Source of the DNA: Paragyromitra xinjiangensis
Taxonomy: Eukaryota; Ascomycota; Pezizomycetes; Pezizales; Discinaceae
Assembly: GCA_038503065.1 (NCBI GenBank)
Contig: JBCAMK010000008.1
Span: 1,798,001 to 1,862,000, forward strand
Direction: 5' to 3'
Length of the DNA: 64,000 nt
In this document: positions 31,176 through 42,498 of the stretch, in pieces
Layout: every line of letters starts with the position of its first letter
Position numbering within the stretch: the stretch's first letter is position 1
The notes under the pieces: generated by a model
What the model was told of the DNA's origin: nothing
Database searches by the model: none
Seen by the model: only the letters and a program-made list of their open reading frames with translations
Made by a program: the position numbers and the translations under genes

Positions 31176-31645
31176 TCCCACTGGGTCCACTGAGTCCCGC
31201 GATCATGGCCAATAACTTCATGTTATCACTCATGTTGGGTGGTGGAACCATACTTTATTTTCTTACCCCGAACCCTGCTAAGCTATGTTTTTCTTTTCTG
31301 GTTGAACTTATCTTCTGTCTTTACGTAGTCGTCTTTTTCTCCATCTAATCAAATATGCTTCTATCGGGTTGATCCAACTTGCCGGTCGCCCTACTGCATT
31401 AGGTGTGAGGACAGATTATTAATTTGGCATATGATGACTTTTCAATGACGTCGAACTGACGCTTGTGGTTGTGCACCCATATAAACACCATACCCCACAG
31501 CTTCACCAGATCCCTCCCCAACCTCAACATCCTCTCCACTATCTGAACACATGCCTAATGGGACTTCTTTTTCGCTGTCGCTAGCTCTCATCGATCCTAG
31601 CTAACAGAAAACAGTACACCCAACCCACCCCCGAACTCGCTGAAA

Positions 31646-31865
31646 ATGCATGGTATTGTAGGTGCCGCTTTCCAATCCTCCCTAAAACCCGTGATATTGA
31701 CTTCTTCAAGATAGGGTTATTTCGCTGTTCCCCCCACCGTCCCTGCTGCTATGTCATACGCTGGTTGTTGTGAAAACAAACATGTACGTAAGCTCACAGC
31801 CCCTACTTTGCCGTTTTACTGTGACCTAGGCTACTGTCGCCCCGGTGCCCACGTTCACTATATGA
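31646..31865 (+). CDS. Candidate 38-residue protein from three tiny exons
   Basis: Exons 31646-31657, 31715-31783 and 31830-31865, all phase 0, with donors GTAGGT and GTACGT and acceptors GATAG and CCTAG. The product starts MHGI, continues GYFAVPPTVPAAMSYAGCC and ENKH, and ends ATVAPVPTFTI. Introns are 57 and 46 bp. The clean phase and good donors are the only evidence; the size is small enough for chance. It may also be the 3' part of a longer gene. Confidence 0.25.
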
Positions 31866-32094
31866 GCCCGGTAATAAACCCCTCGCTCGCCACCCTTCGA
31901 TTTCTTAAAGGCTAGGGTGATGTAACTATACGCTAGTGCCCCTCGCCTTCCGGCGTAATCACAAGGTAAGCAGGGTTTCCCCTCTTCCTATTACCGCCAG
32001 GCGCACCATGGCATCGTTTAGATACATGTAGTGAAGAGAGGATGTGTCGATGTTAGATAGGGTAGTAAATAAAGTACATTCATGTTCAGGTTGT

Positions 32095-32298
32095 TTATAT
32101 AAGAATAAAAGTGATCCCAAGTGGAATCAAGATTACGCCTGCCATGCGTAGAATAGCTTGAGCAGCCCCTCCTTAATATCCTGCTGTAGTCGGCAGAGAA
32201 AGAGCCTCCCGGGATTCCTTGCGTCCTTGGTGAAGAATAAAGCCTTGATCTACCACTAACTTTGGGGGTAGCTCGAATTGAATGTTGTCGTGGGCCAT
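32095..32298 (-). pseudogene. Short tail-anchored-like ORF with one in-frame TAA
   Basis: From ATG 32298 the frame reads MAHDNIQFELPPKLVVDQGF and continues to codon 41; TAA at 32173-32175; then GGAAQAILRMAGVILIPLGI and TFILI before TAA at 32095-32097. The last 20 residues are hydrophobic like a C-terminal membrane anchor. One stop in an otherwise protein-like 67-codon frame suggests a broken small gene, or a small gene with an intron I could not place. Confidence 0.3.
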
Positions 32299-33921
32299 TC
32301 TTACAAATGAGGAAATCACGCCCAATGAAATTTAGATTCTGCGCTTGCAACGGTTGCAGAACTCTCAGCCGCTGCAGCAAAGATATACATAGTATAATTC
32401 GCTACTTCAATGATTGCATGGGTTAAGGGTGTTGAGAGAATTAGGGAATAAAATTGCGGAAGTGTAGATAATCACTCGCTCCTTGGTTGGTCTTGCCATC
32501 ATCACTGCATCTAAGAATGAGTCCATTGGGGGTAATATGTAGCTACGAGGGCCGTCAATTAATCGAGCCTTCCCTGCTACCTCCCAATCCCGTATCTTAC
32601 AACAGATCGTCGAGTGATATCCTGTGACTATATAACATTAAAAAATCAAAAAGGTCGCAATCAGGCTTCCCTACGAACCTTAACCCAGTGCGTGAAGATG
32701 AAGCACATATCTCCCTAGGAGGTAATCGAACCTACATGTACGCTCTTCACCAAGCTACCATGGCCGATATTACAGCGCTAGAAAAGGGCTTAGCGCACTT
32801 TTTAGGTCTACCTTTACTTTTTCATACCCTTCTATTGTGCACTGATAAGATCGATCAGTTATACTATCATAAACCAAGAACTCCTCATGCATTACCACAC
32901 GGGTGTCGGCAGGAGGGGTAGGAGGATGGATTTGGCGGCAAAGGTATATTAATTCATGGTAACTCTTTCTCTCATCTATTCAATACATTCAGTTAGCTAA
33001 GGGTCCACCCGGTTGAGAAGCAAAATATCCCTTAGTCCTACTTCTCACTTCATTCGCTGATTCAAAAAAACTGCGCCGGACAACACCAGCTCCCCAGCAG
33101 TATTCATAACAAGTACCATCCCCGCTCAACATCTCCCGGCCCTACTGAATGCATATCTTTCGAACGAGATTACTACAGACTAGAAAAGCGTGTCAAAAAC
33201 ACTTGAATTATCCAACATTGATGAATCAACCGTTGTCAACCATCCCTAGCTGAAATTAGATACAACGTACGGCTACAGATCCGAGAGTAAATGACTGCGG
33301 GATATAGTTAGCGAGGGAGTCGCTGAAATGGCAAATGCGCAGAAGAGCAGCTACCTCGACTGTCTTATGATGGTGTGACGGTATGTGAAGCAAAGCGTGA
33401 GGGAAATCTAGATTCCGTTAGGGGTCAACTGTTGGGGCATCTTTCGTGTGTACGGGCTAGGAGAAGGGAAATGGCTCGCCCGGATGTTGTGGCATGGCTA
33501 CAAATATGGGCTTGCAAAGATCGAACTCGACGGAAGTGTAGGGAGAAGCCGCAGTTTCGACGTAAGGAACAACAGAGAAACAGATATCATTCTCAAAGCA
33601 GTCGTTTTCATCCTAGAACAAACTTTCAAAAGCATATCGCGCACTAACTCTCCGTAGATGTAGACACAGTTGCGAAAGTGGGGGATCTCGTAGACCCAAG
33701 TATTAATGTAGATAACAACGACAACCCGTAGACTCATAGAATGACCAGTGTAACCCCACGAGTGATATTCCATGACCTACCCACACTGTCACTAATCCTC
33801 AAAAGCAACTTTATTGTATCTATCTCACCCATAAAAATACCTCCAACCCCAAATCCCTTAATCCAAATTCCTATAATACATCCAACTTAAAACGAGCACA
33901 TTACAGCTTCACCCCTCAAAC
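32299..33921. other. Intergenic, no gene seen
   Basis: Open frames at 32688-32921 and 33375-33773 overlap on both strands and have no recognisable domain. AT-rich on average; the last 100 bases are the 3' flank of POL3. Confidence 0.5.
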
Positions 33922-36900
33922 CTACCAACTAACATCCACGTCAAACCTCTTCAACTCCTTCCCAGCCTCCTCGATATCCTTCCTCGCCTTCATCCGCATA
34001 TAAAAAATCGGACAATCCCTACTAGAGCAAATCACCTCACAATGGATAGACCCCTGACAACGTTGACACTGTGTCCATAGGCGACCGAACTTGACCTCGA
34101 GATCAGACACTTTGTGTAGTGTCTTTTGATACAGCTCGCCGAATCGCGGTCTGCAGCTCTCGCATACGGCTCCCTCGGTTTCGTCTTTCCTCGTTAGGGG
34201 TGTTTTGCAGCCCATGCATGTTTGGGTCTTTTTAGCAAACTTCATTAGTCCACCGACGGCGGGTGCACTGACGAATACAGTACGTGTATGGTCGCCCGTT
34301 ACTAATACTCGTTAGGGTGGGAACGTAAAAGATGGAAGGAGTGCATACACAACAGCTGCGCTTTCCGTTCTCCTAGAATGGGCTCGAAGATTCTCATCAG
34401 TGGCTTCGCCAGCTGGTTGTCAAGGTAGTACTTCGTATCAATCGGGACCGAGTTTTCAAGGACATATATCGGATCCTCCGACTTCTCATAGTTCTTTGCA
34501 CCGCTAGCACCTTTAGTGATGACATACGCAACACGATCTCCCAGTGCTGGTGCAGAGCCAGCGTCCCGCTTCCTCATACGTGCCGCAAGCGCAACGTGTG
34601 CTTGTTTATTTTTAGCTGCGTAATCCGCGTCCACCTTGGTCAGTGCCTTGGTGATCACCAACTGCGACATATCAATTCTATTCTGCAGGAGATCCGAAAT
34701 CATATCCTTAACATATCTACCCATAAATCAGCACCCAACCACACCAAAAGGACTAGGGGACAAACGTCTGCGCGCTCTCCATATCCCGATCAATCAACAT
34801 CTTCCTCAAAACCGTCTCGATACACACCTGGACCAATCTACAATTATCTCTTCGCACCGTCTCAATCCCCTTCGTATCCATCTTATCATAGTGATCAGTC
34901 CTCGTCCAATACAATCCCGCATAACGTTTCTTGTTGATCAGCAAGTATGGGAAATACACTTTCTCGAACTCTAACTTAATCGGCGAGATAAACTTGCTAC
35001 TGACGAACTTTGCCGCCTCCTCACCAAGCTTCATCGCTGCTGGAAGATCGCCCATTCCGAACTTAACCATGACGGAATCGGTATCACCGTAAATAACCTG
35101 CGCGTCGTGAGAATACCCATTTTTCACCGTATACTCCTTCTCAACCTCCTCCTTCGTCTTCTCAATCATTTGTCGTCCGTAACTAGTAACGCTAGACGCA
35201 ATCGGCAAACATGGTAGTTTCCCGACAGTCGCACCAGTAATACCATAGACAGAGTTCGCAGAGATTTTCAACGCAAGCTGTCGCCCGTTCAAGACGGCCT
35301 TCCGACCTGGGTCTGTTTCGCTTTTTAGGTCTGCTTTGGCCTTCTTACGTGCGCCGAGGAGATCCTCAAGAATGAGCGGTACCATCCCCTTCCGAACCTT
35401 CGCTTTAACAAACCGATCGCCGTTCGGAGTAACCGTATAGTCTTCATCCCTGACGAGTTTCAACCTTTCAACGACCTCCGGCTTAACTAGCGTCGTGTAG
35501 CAAAGATTATGCGCCTGCATGATACTAGGGTACAGTGACGCGAAATCGAGCGTTGCAATTGGCACATCGTAGAAGCCTCTTGTAGGCTCAATGACCGTAG
35601 CACCTTCATACTTCTCATTCGTCTCTGCCTGACTGAGATTCGGGATGACAAGGGCCTGTTCAGCGGCTTTCCGGAAGATCTGTGACATGAACTTAATTTG
35701 CTGCCCACGAGCAAGCAGGTAGTTAAACGGGACACCAGTGACACGCGCCATCTCCGTGTAATTGACCAAACACATAAGCTTCTCAAGTAGTCGCTGCGGG
35801 AGATACGCATCCTTGAGACAGTACACCGCCAGACGACGTCTAGACTCCGGAGTACCGTTGAACAACTCTGTGATCATGCTGTGATGCACGTCCTCCTTCT
35901 GCTCTCCGAGAAAATGCGCGCACACAGAATTCAGCGTATACGAACGTAGCTGATAATCACGCTGAACCAGCTGCAAGAGATCGAGTTGTAAACGACCATT
36001 CGTGTTAATCTCCTTCGTTTCGCGATTCCCCATTTGTTTACTCGAGATATTTCTTTTCTTCGCCTGGGATTTCGTCCTCAACAACCGAGACCAAAATGGA
36101 AATTTTGGCAGCTCCAAATTCGCTGCGCGGTCAAGCAAGTACGGGAAATCAAAGTTGGCAATATTGTACCCGATGATGACATCAGGGTCAACCTGTACCA
36201 GAAAGTCCCTCCACCCCATCAACATATCCTCCTCTTTCCCGTACTCAAATACCTGCGTATTGACAATCATAGAGCATGTATCCAGCGTAAACACATTTCT
36301 CACAAACGACTTATCCTCGCCAAACCGCGTCACGACATTCGCAATCTGAATCACTGGGTCCTGGTCCGCCTCCGGGAACACTCCCTTACGTCCCGCACAC
36401 TCGATATCGAACGACAACACCCTCAATGGCGCCATCTTCGAGTACTCTCCCTCAATCGGATGCGCAATAATATCCCGATAATGCACCTTAGCTTCAATCT
36501 GGCATGTGCTTGCCAATTCCGACTTCCTCAACATCGTATAGTTCCCCGCAGCGACCTCGACCCAGCTCATCCCGCTCATTTTTGTGTCGACCATAAACCG
36601 CATAACGTACTGGATACTATCGAAAGTCATGGTACCACCATCAATGCTGGGCCACATACCCTTATAGTTTGCATCACCTTCCTCGATGAGGGTGCGGAGA
36701 CGACTGATGGATCTAGGGTCTGTGACATTAATTTTGAGGTATGGTGACTTTTGCCCGCCGGTGTAGCCATACAAGTTCTCACGCATGACAATCTGTACGG
36801 AATGGATAATGGTGTCGAAGCCGTTGGAGAGCTTAGTTTCAAGCGCTGCCTTGTAGCCGTCGAGGTGTGCTTGTGTGAAGTTAATGGGGGCGGCAACATA

Positions 36901-37468
36901 AAGGTAATGGAGGAAGTCAGTGACATGGAGGAGGACAGAGTGGCCATCCTAGGAAGGTCAGTAGGGGTTTCAATCATCGGCAGTGAGAATTAAGGTGCAG
37001 TACCCCTGTGACTCCGAATAATCGTAAACTCGGCCGTCCGTGAAGTGATCCTTCATCAATGTCAATCTGCTGGAAAACTAGATTATCCGTAGCAGGGTTC
37101 CATTCTGGATCCAGCTCTGGCCTCGCCCATTTCTGGTCCCTTTCACTACCAGCTATTCACGTCTCAGCAAAAGTCCCAATCGCCACCTCTCGAAACCCCC
37201 AATTCCCCACGCCCATCCATGGATTCTACAAACCTCCTCTCAGTTCATCTATCTCCTGCGTCAACCTCTCCAAGTCCCCCTCAAAACTACTCTTGACCGT
37301 CTGCGACAACTTCAACTTCGACAGTCTCGCCTCTCTCGTCTCGCCAATCGACTTTGGCTTCTCAGTTATTTTTGGTTTCTTCGCGGTCGAAGCCTCTGGC
37401 TCATCCTTCTTTAGACGACCATTCTGGTCATACACAAGCATGCGTCTTTTCTTCGTTGCAGCAGGCAT
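33922..37468 (-). CDS. POL3: DNA polymerase delta catalytic subunit
   Basis: Five exons give 1104 aa: 37468-37234, 37152-37004, 36948-34766, 34716-34349, 34301-33922; introns 81, 55, 49 and 47 bp. ATG 37468 begins [20 protein letters not shown]; an in-frame alternative start lies 32 codons upstream. Proofreading exonuclease motif Exo I is LSFDIECAG (about residue 309), Exo [15 protein letters not shown]. Family B polymerase motifs follow: [11 protein letters not shown] (about 596); [23 protein letters not shown] (about 750). The C-terminal CysA zinc site (CMGCK..CESC) and CysB iron-sulfur site ([14 protein letters not shown]) are complete. Length matches yeast and fission yeast. This is the lagging-strand replicase. 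Introns 3 and 4 cut through the thumb and C-terminal region. Confidence 0.96.
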
Positions 37469-38649
37469 CGTTGCGCGTGGTAGAGTGGGCTTTTCCTCTG
37501 AGCAGGTGGCGAAGAACCGGAATCTCGCGTTAGTCGTGATATGTAACGCGGAAAAGCAAAGCAAGTGAGCGAATCGTAAGCTCTAAGCAAAATTAAGAAG
37601 AAAAGAAAAGAATTGGAAACGTAGAAAGCTCGTGGAAGTGGTGGGACAGAGAAGACCCCTTGAATCTAGAAGACGAAGGAGGTTGGAAATCGCGTTTTCT
37701 GATTTACGCTGCTTTGGGAACGCGTATCTATCCCGGTCATGTGGCACGCGTTAAGTGGGGAAGTGGAAATGTATGAAATCTTCTGTCAAAATTGTATTAC
37801 ATTGGGAAGTGCTATATTTGTTTTATCCCCCTGTGATGGTATACCTAGAGTGGGTTTTTAGATAGCTAGTTGTAGATTCTTTTTTGGTGATGTCACGGAG
37901 CATTTTGTTTCACCCTGAAGTTCGGCCCGACGCCGGTTTTTGGAGCGATGAGCTTTATTTCGTGGTTTAATCACCAGACTGAACTCTCTACTCATAGTAA
38001 AATAAATATAGGTCCCATGACTCCCCAAAGCAGTTCTCAGACTCTCGCCCACAAATGTGACACCTGGTTTACAGTAGATATGGAGTGGAGGGTTCCAACT
38101 CTCACTATGGAACAGCTCTCCACGATACCCACCCCTAGAGGAAAACCGTGAACCACGTATGCACGTCTAACAGGTTCCAAACAATTAACCACATGAACCA
38201 TCTCTGCAGGTACCTGCGCAACGCAGTATTTTCCCGAGCACCGGAGAATACACCCGTCCATCTCGAAAATCACCAAAGTCAGCGGCGATGCTGAGATAAA
38301 AAAGACTCATAGACCGTGGAACCCCTGGTAAGCAAGTACTCATCCCGCCGAACCCTGGAAACATTAAAAATGTTTAACCAATCTCCTCGCAGCTCCCACA
38401 AACATTTTTCCGGATTCACACACAAATCAGGTATCTGGCCGTCACCGGTTGTTCTCAGCGGCCCAAATCTAATTATTCCGTTAATTGTTCCAGGCGCAGG
38501 GTTCATCTTGGCATTCGCACGCCATCCAAACTTTTCTCCCCCAGACTTGCCCCACCACAGAAATTTATGCAATCTTAAAGAAACGCTCATCTCAAAGCAG
38601 CCAAAGAACACATTCCCCCAAAAACCACCTTTAAAATTCCAACCCAAAA
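37469..38649. promoter_or_regulatory. Divergent promoter region POL3 / aspartokinase
   Basis: About 1.2 kb between the two start codons. Short frames on both strands are not convincing. An ACGCGT box at about 37720-37725 (in GGGAACGCGTATC) matches the MCB cell-cycle element that in yeasts drives S-phase genes including POL3; another GCACGCG lies near 37743-37749. The link is inferred from motif and position only. Confidence 0.4.
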
Positions 38650-40528
38650 ATGGCTTTGGAAGTGCTCCCAGAATCCCCAACCACCAACGGCCACTGCCAT
38701 ATGCGAAAAAACGATGCGAAAGGCGGCTGGATTATCCAAAAGTTCGGCGGAACTAGCGTTGGGAAATTCGCAGACAAAATCGCAGAAGACGTTGTACGGT
38801 GAGAACTTCCCCAAACCAATCCAATTGGACCCTCTAGAGCTCTTTTGCTAAGCTGAATTCCTTCGCGCAGCTCACATATCGACCAGCACCGTATTGCAGT
38901 TGTTTGTTCTGCACGAAGCACCGATACCAAAGCCGAAGGCACCACGAACCGGTGAGTCATACCCGAGCTCCAATGAACCTGGCTCTAACGACCTATAGAC
39001 TACTCCGCGCTGCAGAAGAAGCTCTGAAGCCTGGTTCTAAACTATATTTAGACATCGTTAATGCGATCCAAGAAAGCCATGTTCAAGCGGGTCTTGAGCT
39101 TATTCGCTCTAAGGAGCTGATGGAGAAGCTTAAGGCTAGTATTGAAACTGAGTGTGAACGGTTAACGAGCTTTTTGAGCGCTGCCCAGATCATAGATGAG
39201 ATTAGTCCAAAGACGAAGGATATTATTATCGGTGCGGGGGAGAAGTTGTCATGTTTATTCATGACAGCGTTGCTACAGGACAGAGTAAGCTTTTTCGACT
39301 ACTACCCAAAACGTAGTTCAGCTGCTAACCCCACACCAGGGTATCGACGCAGAATATGTAAACCTCGAGAACATCATTCCCAGCACCTATACTGTCAAGA
39401 AAGGTCTCGACCAAGACTTTTACGACTTCCTCGCCAAGCAGCTCGGCGAGCGCATGCAAGAATGCGAAGGCAAAGTCCCCGTCGTCACAGGTAAATACCC
39501 CCACCCAAGTCTACCCATTCCACCTAACACACCAAACAGGATATTTCGGTGTCGTCCCTGGCAGTCTCCTCGCCTCCGTCGGCCGCGGCTACACCGACCT
39601 CTGCGGTGCACTCCTCGCCGTTGGCCTCGATGCCGACGAACTCCAAGTCTGGAAAGAGGTCGACGGGATCTTCACCGCCGACCCCCGCAAAGTACCAACC
39701 GCACGTCTCATCCCCATGATCACCCCCGAGGAAGCCGCCGAACTAACCTACTACGGCTCCGAGGTTCCCCCCCTCCCTCCCTCCCTCCCTCCCACCAGCA
39801 AAAGTTGACACCACTAGGTCATTCACCCATTCACAATGGAGCAAGTAATCCGCGCCCGCATCCCCATCCGGATCAAAAACGTCGAGAACCCAGCTGGCGA
39901 AGGTACCATAATCTTCCCAGACACTATCGCACGTAAAGGCGAAGACACACCGACTCAGCCCCCCCGACACATACGATTCGGCTCCCACGATCCCCAACTC
40001 GTCCAACGCAGCAAGCGTCCCACTGCCGTCACGATCAAAAACTCAATAGTAGTCCTCAACATCCACAGCAACCGTAAATCCCTCGCCCACGGCTTCCTTG
40101 CAGATATATTCAGCACGCTAGATAAATGGCGGTTATCGGTCGACCTGATCAGCACGAGTGAAGTACACGTTAGTATGGCGCTACACTCTGAGGTTCGCGA
40201 ACATGACCTACGCGAGGCGATTGAGGAGCTGAGACGTTATGGTACGGTCGATGTTATTCGTGATTTGACGATTTTGAGCTTGGTGGGGAAGCAGATGAGA
40301 CATATGGTGGGGATTGCTGGGAGAATGTTTAGTACGTTGGCAGAGAGTAATGTTAATATCGAGATGATCTCGCAAGGTATTTATCCTCCTCCCCTATACG
40401 TTGGTTCTAGGCTAATGGGTGAAGGAGCGAGCGAGATTAATATCTCGTGTGTTATTAAGGAGAAGGATGCGATCCGTGCGATGAATGTGCTGCATACGAA
40501 GCTGTTTACGTATCAGGATCTGGATTGA
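38650..40528 (+). CDS. HOM3: Aspartokinase
   Basis: Seven exons give 517 aa: 38650-38798, 38871-38951, 38999-39284, 39340-39490, 39540-39763, 39818-40376, 40425-40528. The enzyme phosphorylates aspartate, the first step to threonine, methionine and isoleucine. The kinase domain shows WIIQKFGGTSVGKFADKI at the start, then KDIIIGAGEKLSC, GYFGVVPGSLLASVGRGYTD and VWKEVDGIFTADPRKVPTAR. Two ACT domains follow (NSIVVLNIHSNRKSLAHGFL and VGKQMRHMVGIAGRMFSTLA, then ASEINISCVIKEKDAIRAMN), where threonine feedback would act. The 48-bp last intron is a multiple of three without stops. Intron 5 carries a CCCT repeat. Length agrees with yeast Hom3 (527 aa). Confidence 0.95.
39765..39796 (+). repeat. CCCT microsatellite in aspartokinase intron 5
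   Basis: Roughly seven CCCT/CCTC units between donor GTTCCC (39764) and acceptor CACTAG (39817). A long pyrimidine tract inside a 54-bp intron. Confidence 0.8.
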
Positions 40529-40832
40529 GTGGGGGTTTAGACGGTGGGGAAGTGATATATTTGGTCCTTTTTTTGATGTACTTTTGGCGGTTGCTTTTTG
40601 GTTTTGGCTTTCCTTTTTGTTGTGTCTCGACTTGGAGGTTTTTTTCCCTGAGAAAAAAAAGCGGGTGATATCATTTCATTTGTAGAGGGATATAGTAGGG
40701 GGTTCTTTAGACTGTATTTTTCTTTGCGGGATAGGAAATAAAAGTGCCTTTTGCAAGCATACTCTAGTGGGAAGTCGAGATCGTGGGATCTTTGATTTCC
40801 AGGCCGAGCTCTTCTCGAATTGCTGATGGATC

Positions 40833-41044
40833 ATGGATAGTCACTCGGTTTTCTTGGCAGACGGATTATTCTCATGGGACCTCTCCTATGATCAGTCGCT
40901 CTATAGGAAGTTCGAAGCTACTCAAGAAGAAAAGTGAGTGATCTAGGCCGCCCAATTCGTAAAGTTACCTCCAGGCAAACGGCAGATACTCTACGAGCCT
41001 GGCGTAGTTGCTACCCTCAAGAAACAAATGACCAACTTGGGTAA
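40833..41044 (+). CDS. Candidate 56-residue two-exon protein
   Basis: ATG 40833 opens MDSHSVFLADGLFSWDLSYD, continues to a GTGAGT donor (exon end 40933), and after a 41-bp intron (acceptor CCAG, 40973-40974) reads QTADTLRAWRSCYPQE to a TAA. The intron is very short and has no obvious branch site, so this stays tentative. No family recognised. Confidence 0.22.
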
Positions 41045-41052
41045 TCACCAGC

Positions 41053-41340
41053 TTAGTAACCCCTTGATACCTCCCTTAACCTTTCCCCAATCTCCTTCCT
41101 CTTTTCTTCTACCCTAGTCTTTCTCCCCGAAGCAGTGCTCCTCCCAATTTCCCTAACTTTCTTCTTCTGAGAGTCAACACCTGCATCTGAACCCTCGCCC
41201 CATGCCAGTGCACTCGACTGCAGTTTCTGCTTATATTGGGCCAGATCCTCCTTCTCGCAGCTTTCGTCATCCCTCTCGAGACCTGCCATTTTGAATATAG
41301 GCTCAAGGTTGGCGATTTCGGTTCCTCTGTTTGCCCTCAT
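41053..41340 (-). CDS. Hypothetical small basic protein
   Basis: A 95-codon frame; a second in-frame ATG 17 codons in gives MAGLERDDESCEKEDLAQYK. The body is rich in Lys, Glu, Arg and Gln with helical character (VEEKRKEIGERLREV). It could be a small nuclear or coiled-coil protein, but nothing identifies the family. It is convergent with the candidate at 40833-41044. Confidence 0.35.
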   Translation of the reverse strand: MRANRGTEIANLEPIFKMAGLERDDESCEKEDLAQYKQKLQSSALAWGEGSDAGVDSQKKKVREIGRSTASGRKTRVEEKRKEIGERLREVSRGY

Positions 41341-42498
41341 CTCGCCATCTCAATTCATGTGATTTTCCCTTGATACTCTCTACGTGTTTGTTTCCAGCGG
41401 TTGGTATATTTCTATACATATTAGGGGTAGGGGGAAAGTTTATTTCGAGGGACGGATATACCGAAAGCCTTCTGTCTGAGCTGAGATACGACTCTATCCA
41501 GCACTCGTTGGTTTGAAATAGGGAGTTTGAGGACGACGTTGAAGATATTTCTTGCTTATTTGGTGGTGGGTTTAGTTGTAGTATAGGTAGCAAACCGAAA
41601 ACGAGCAGCACTAACGGGAGCAAACCACTAAGGGCACTTTATCCTGTTAAAACCTCATGCACGTATCTGGGACAATAGGACAGTACACCATCTCGTGGTC
41701 GGGTAATCGCTGGATCAAATCCCAACAGATTTACCAATTGTGAGGTTTCTGCGAACTGGGGTTTAAGCAGGCTGATGGGTTGTCCTATGCTTTGCTAATG
41801 GTTATCCGACTACTATATGCTGCGGCCTAACCTCAGTATTCCCAGCTAGAGAGTTTGGTTGGGTAGTAGTCGTTACTCATGAGTAATTTAGGGTTTGGGA
41901 TCAACATCACATGGCCTAGAAAGATCGATACTCGTCCTACTTACCGTCTATTACCTTTTGAGAACCCTTAACTAACATTTATGCTCTTGATTACGGAAGG
42001 TAATGTTTGCTTTCAAATAGAACGGCAGCAGCGGGCAGTCTCGTGGTACCACAATATCATGAACTATACTTTACTGAAGGCCCCCTTCTCGTTGATTACT
42101 GTTCCACGGGCCCTGTGATTAACTCTTAAATGGCAGGTACTAACTATACTCAGGTTGTAATAAAAACCCGGAACCATCTGGGTTTAGGGAAAAACGAGGA
42201 AGGTAATAGTTCACTCTCAAAGAGTGTTGGGGTTGTGGTCTAACTACTTTTTGCCCTATCTATTCTTTGTTTTGCCTGCTATCCCAGTTGGAAGGGGAAA
42301 ATCCTCAGATTTTTCCTAGTGACTATAGACAAGTCGTGGGGTCCATCATAAATTATACAGTATATTGACACAGATCTTTTCTCGTCAGACCGCTACAAAA
42401 AATAACAAAAATAACCCCAACGATCTCAAAATGTAGGGGAGATCCGTCAGCCAGCTGGCGGGGTAGCGGCTCACACCCTCAAATCAATTTCTTAAATT
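41341..42498. other. Intergenic, no gene seen
   Basis: Antisense frames at 41303-41623 and 41331-41516 look like chance. The rest lacks open frames and I see no repeat family. Confidence 0.5.

Noticed and set aside
32725..32745. Reverse-strand tRNA B-box-like GGTTCGATTACC
   Set aside because: The T-stem does not pair properly and no cloverleaf could be drawn. No tRNA gene was found in the window.
36034..36747. 237-codon plus-strand ORF
   Set aside because: Antisense to the POL3 exonuclease region; a shadow frame.
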